Part shown: one piece after another, positions 62,118 through 64,000 of the stretch
How the letters are laid out: the number at the start of each line of letters is the position of its first letter
Numbering within the stretch: position 1 is the stretch's first letter
Source: Pedobacter sp. D749
GTDB taxonomy: Bacteria; Bacteroidota; Bacteroidia; Sphingobacteriales; Sphingobacteriaceae
Assembly: GCF_019317285.1 (NCBI RefSeq)
Contig: NZ_CP079218.1
Location: 3,782,001-3,846,000 of the forward strand
Direction of reading: 5' to 3'
DNA: 64,000 bases
Notes under the pieces: generated by a model
The model's input: only the letters and a program-made list of their open reading frames with translations
The model's database searches: none
What the model was told of the DNA's origin: nothing
Translations under genes and position numbers: made by a program

Positions 62118-64000
62118 TTAAAACAAGCCCAACTGTCCCTTATCGTCAATATCAATATCATCCGGATTGGTAATTTCGAAATCTATCTTTTTAGCAGGTT
62201 TTTCTTCAACCTCAGGTTTCTCTTCGGTTTTAACCTCTTCCTTTTTAACAGGTTCGGCTGCTGGCTTTGTTTTTTCTACTACTGGCTTTTCTACTGCAAC
62301 AGGTTTTTCTTTTACCTCTGGCTTATGCGCTTTAACTACAGGTGTTTCTGCACGTTCAAATTTAGGTTTTGGCTGCGTTGCAACAGCTTCATCCGTAATT
62401 GTAGCATCATTGGCTTCAGTATCAGTTGCCGCTTCTTCATTACTAACCGCCTCATTAGCCGTTATGCCATCATCCTCATTTTCCTCAACACTGGTTTCTT
62501 CAGTTTCTTCAACAACCACTTCAGGTTCTTCTAATACCACTTTCTGTACATCATGTGGAGATAACCGATTACCATTTGCTTTTAATCCTTTAACATCAAT
62601 CAATTCAGCTAAGGTTAAATCCAACGTTTCCGGAATCTGGGTTTTGCCCTTTAAAACATCAACAATAATTTTCGCTGCCGGATTTGAAGTAAGGTACAGC
62701 AACTTCGATTTCTGCTCCTCGCTTATAAAAATGGTTTTCCTTCCGTTAGCTTGCAGTTCGAATGCAAAACGTTTGATATAATAGTTCTGCGCTTTGCCTT
62801 CAAAATGAACAGCGGCAAAAATCTGTTCAGGATCGAACTTCTGAATCAGGATTAATCCGTCATCAAAGTGATTGCTCAGTTCGAAAGAACTTAACTCGTA
62901 GTAACCATCTTTATGTACCTGCAAAATACGGTCATCGCCATCAAATTCACCCAGGTATTTTCCACGGCCATCAACATTTAAGCGTTTTAATAAATCATCG
63001 TACCAGATTTTAAGACCCGATAAGGTAGAAACGCCTTTACTCTTCAGAATGATTTTTTTAACCGGGTATTTTGAAATAATATTTCCCTGCGATCCACGTC
63101 CTTTAATGGCCACTTCTGCAAAATCCTGATCGAACTGAAGTTTACGCAATTTAGAATGCGGTTTCAAGGCAACATTCACAATTTCCGCCTCACCATTCGG
63201 GTTGGCAGTAAAATATAAAACCTTTGAGCCTTTCGATCCTTTGGTTAAATCGTATTCCTTATCGCGTGTTACCCCAACTACGGCAAACCTTTTAATATAC
63301 GACGTACCGCTGGCACCATCCTTATAAACCATATTGTAAATGGTACGCTCGTCGTTTTTCTTAAACACCTGGGCATGAATAATGCCTTTACCTACAAAGG
63401 TCTTATCAGCCACCTTAGTGATGATACATTTACCATCTTCGCGGAAAACAATTACCTCGTCTATATCCGAACAATCAGCCACAAATTCATCCTTACGCAA
63501 ACCAGAACCGATAAATCCGTCCTCACGGTTCATGTACAGTTTCACGTTCGCTAATGCAACTTTCGATGCTTCTACCCGATCGAATAAACGGATTTCGGTT
63601 TTACGCTCCCTTCCTTTTCCATATTTACTCAATAATTTCTGGTACCAGGCAATTGCATAATCGGTAAGATGTTTTAAATGGTTTTTAACGACTTTAATCT
63701 CATCTTCCAGGTTTTTCATCTGCTCATCGGCCTTTTTCACATCAAAACGGGTGATGCTACTCATTGGCTTATCAATCAGTTTCTTAAAATCCTCAGGTAA
63801 TATTTCGCGGTAAAGCGATGGTTTAAACGGATCGAATAAAATATGTAATACCTCAACTACGGTATCAAAATTGGATGAGTTTTCATATTCAGGATTTTTG
63901 TACATCCCCTCCTGAATAAATATTTTAAGTAACGAACTAAAGAAAATTTTCTCCTGCAACTCGTGCAAGCGAATCTCCAGCTCTCTCTTTAATAAATATT
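62118..64000 (-). CDS. parC: DNA topoisomerase IV subunit A, C-terminal portion (5' end beyond window)
   Basis: This is the DNA-cleaving subunit of a type IIA topoisomerase; the present part lacks the N-terminus with the active-site tyrosine. The reading frame is open to the window edge as YLLKRELEIRLHELQEKIFF, the coiled-coil part of the GyrA/ParC family. Beta-pinwheel repeats follow (for example GKGIIHAQVFKKNDERTIYN, VLYFTANPNGEAEI). The last 150 residues are low-complexity Glu/Pro/Lys/Val-rich, ending DDIDIDDKGQLGLF. Gyrase GyrA is the alternative, but a missing GyrA box and diverged pinwheel favour topoisomerase IV. About 627 codons are present. Confidence 0.88.
   Translation of the reverse strand, partial: YLLKRELEIRLHELQEKIFFSSLLKIFIQEGMYKNPEYENSSNFDTVVEVLHILFDPFKPSLYREILPEDFKKLIDKPMSSITRFDVKKADEQMKNLEDEIKVVKNHLKHLTDYAIAWYQKLLSKYGKGRERKTEIRLFDRVEASKVALANVKLYMNREDGFIGSGLRKDEFVADCSDIDEVIVFREDGKCIITKVADKTFVGKGIIHAQVFKKNDERTIYNMVYKDGASGTSYIKRFAVVGVTRDKEYDLTKGSKGSKVLYFTANPNGEAEIVNVALKPHSKLRKLQFDQDFAEVAIKGRGSQGNIISKYPVKKIILKSKGVSTLSGLKIWYDDLLKRLNVDGRGKYLGEFDGDDRILQVHKDGYYELSSFELSNHFDDGLILIQKFDPEQIFAAVHFEGKAQNYYIKRFAFELQANGRKTIFISEEQKSKLLYLTSNPAAKIIVDVLKGKTQIPETLDLTLAELIDVKGLKANGNRLSPHDVQKVVLEEPEVVVEETEETSVEENEDDGITANEAVSNEEAATDTEANDATITDEAVATQPKPKFERAETPVVKAHKPEVKEKPVAVEKPVVEKTKPAAEPVKKEEVKTEEKPEVEEKPAKKIDFEITNPDDIDIDDKGQLGLF

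Noticed and set aside
62167..62781. A 204-codon plus-strand ORF rich in Ser/Thr/Phe
   Set aside because: It is antisense to the low-complexity Glu/Pro/Lys tail of the topoisomerase gene; its composition is the mirror of that tail.

Overview
The window is chromosomal DNA of a Bacteroidota bacterium, most likely Pedobacter or a close relative in the Sphingobacteriaceae. The evidence is an ECF sigma / FecR / SusC cascade, TAnnTTTG-type -7 promoter boxes, a very long IspG, a fused HemC-HemD, a class II ketol-acid reductoisomerase, a short ATP synthase epsilon subunit, and AT-rich intergenic DNA packed with Bacteroidota-style interspersed repeats. Family names rest on sequence recognition only; no database search was run.

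Layout. 1-5002 (minus): a SusC-like TonB-dependent transporter, cut by the window edge, with its FecR anti-sigma factor and ECF sigma factor. 5383-9815: an exported chorismate mutase, tRNA-Arg(ACG), a peroxiredoxin, an RmlD-like reductase, and atpD-atpC. 10349-28354 (plus): a large branched-chain amino acid locus, ilvE, ilvD, ilvB, ilvN, ilvC, leuC, leuD, leuB, leuA and ilvA. It is interspersed with a methyltransferase, an ORF6N protein, VOC and DinB proteins, a monooxygenase-like protein, a ModF-like ABC protein and a cupin. Two short Leu/Val/Ile-rich leader peptides, each followed by an intrinsic terminator and a possible antiterminator pairing, lie before ilvE and before ilvD. I read them as two ribosome-mediated attenuators. 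28532-34847: envelope genes, an ABC ATPase, and an ECF sigma / anti-sigma / outer-membrane-protein set. 35040-45219 (minus): haem biosynthesis, hemA, hemCD, hemB, hemL, a two-component system, a TPR protein, hemE and hemJ. 45355-54774: a frameshifted DoxX-like gene, a hydrolase, an MscS channel, ispG, RDD, LiaF-like, PspC and SDR genes. 54922-57942: Mla-type lipid transporter genes, a DUF2281/PIN toxin-antitoxin pair and an RlmI-like methyltransferase. 58033-64000: an unknown lipoprotein, msrA, a TPP riboswitch controlling a PnuC/PnuT transporter and an acyl-CoA-dehydrogenase-like flavoprotein, and the C-terminal part of topoisomerase IV subunit A.

The most unusual theme is how repeats are used. 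Several intergenic repeat families occupy fixed positions relative to genes. GATACT-rich stretches lie a few bases upstream of start codons (atpC, leuD, ilvA, hemB). A CTGTGTAATCAACCCGAAGG module lies upstream of ilvC, the histidine kinase and hemB. AAGGT/GAGGGT-rich stretches lie at stop codons. Repeats also enter functional sequence: an in-frame palindrome in the ORF6N gene, an in-frame GGCGTGG-type insert in ispG, a G/C-rich palindrome forming the N-terminus of the monooxygenase-like protein, and an AAGGTTTAAGG-type hairpin forming the enlarged P3 arm of the TPP riboswitch.
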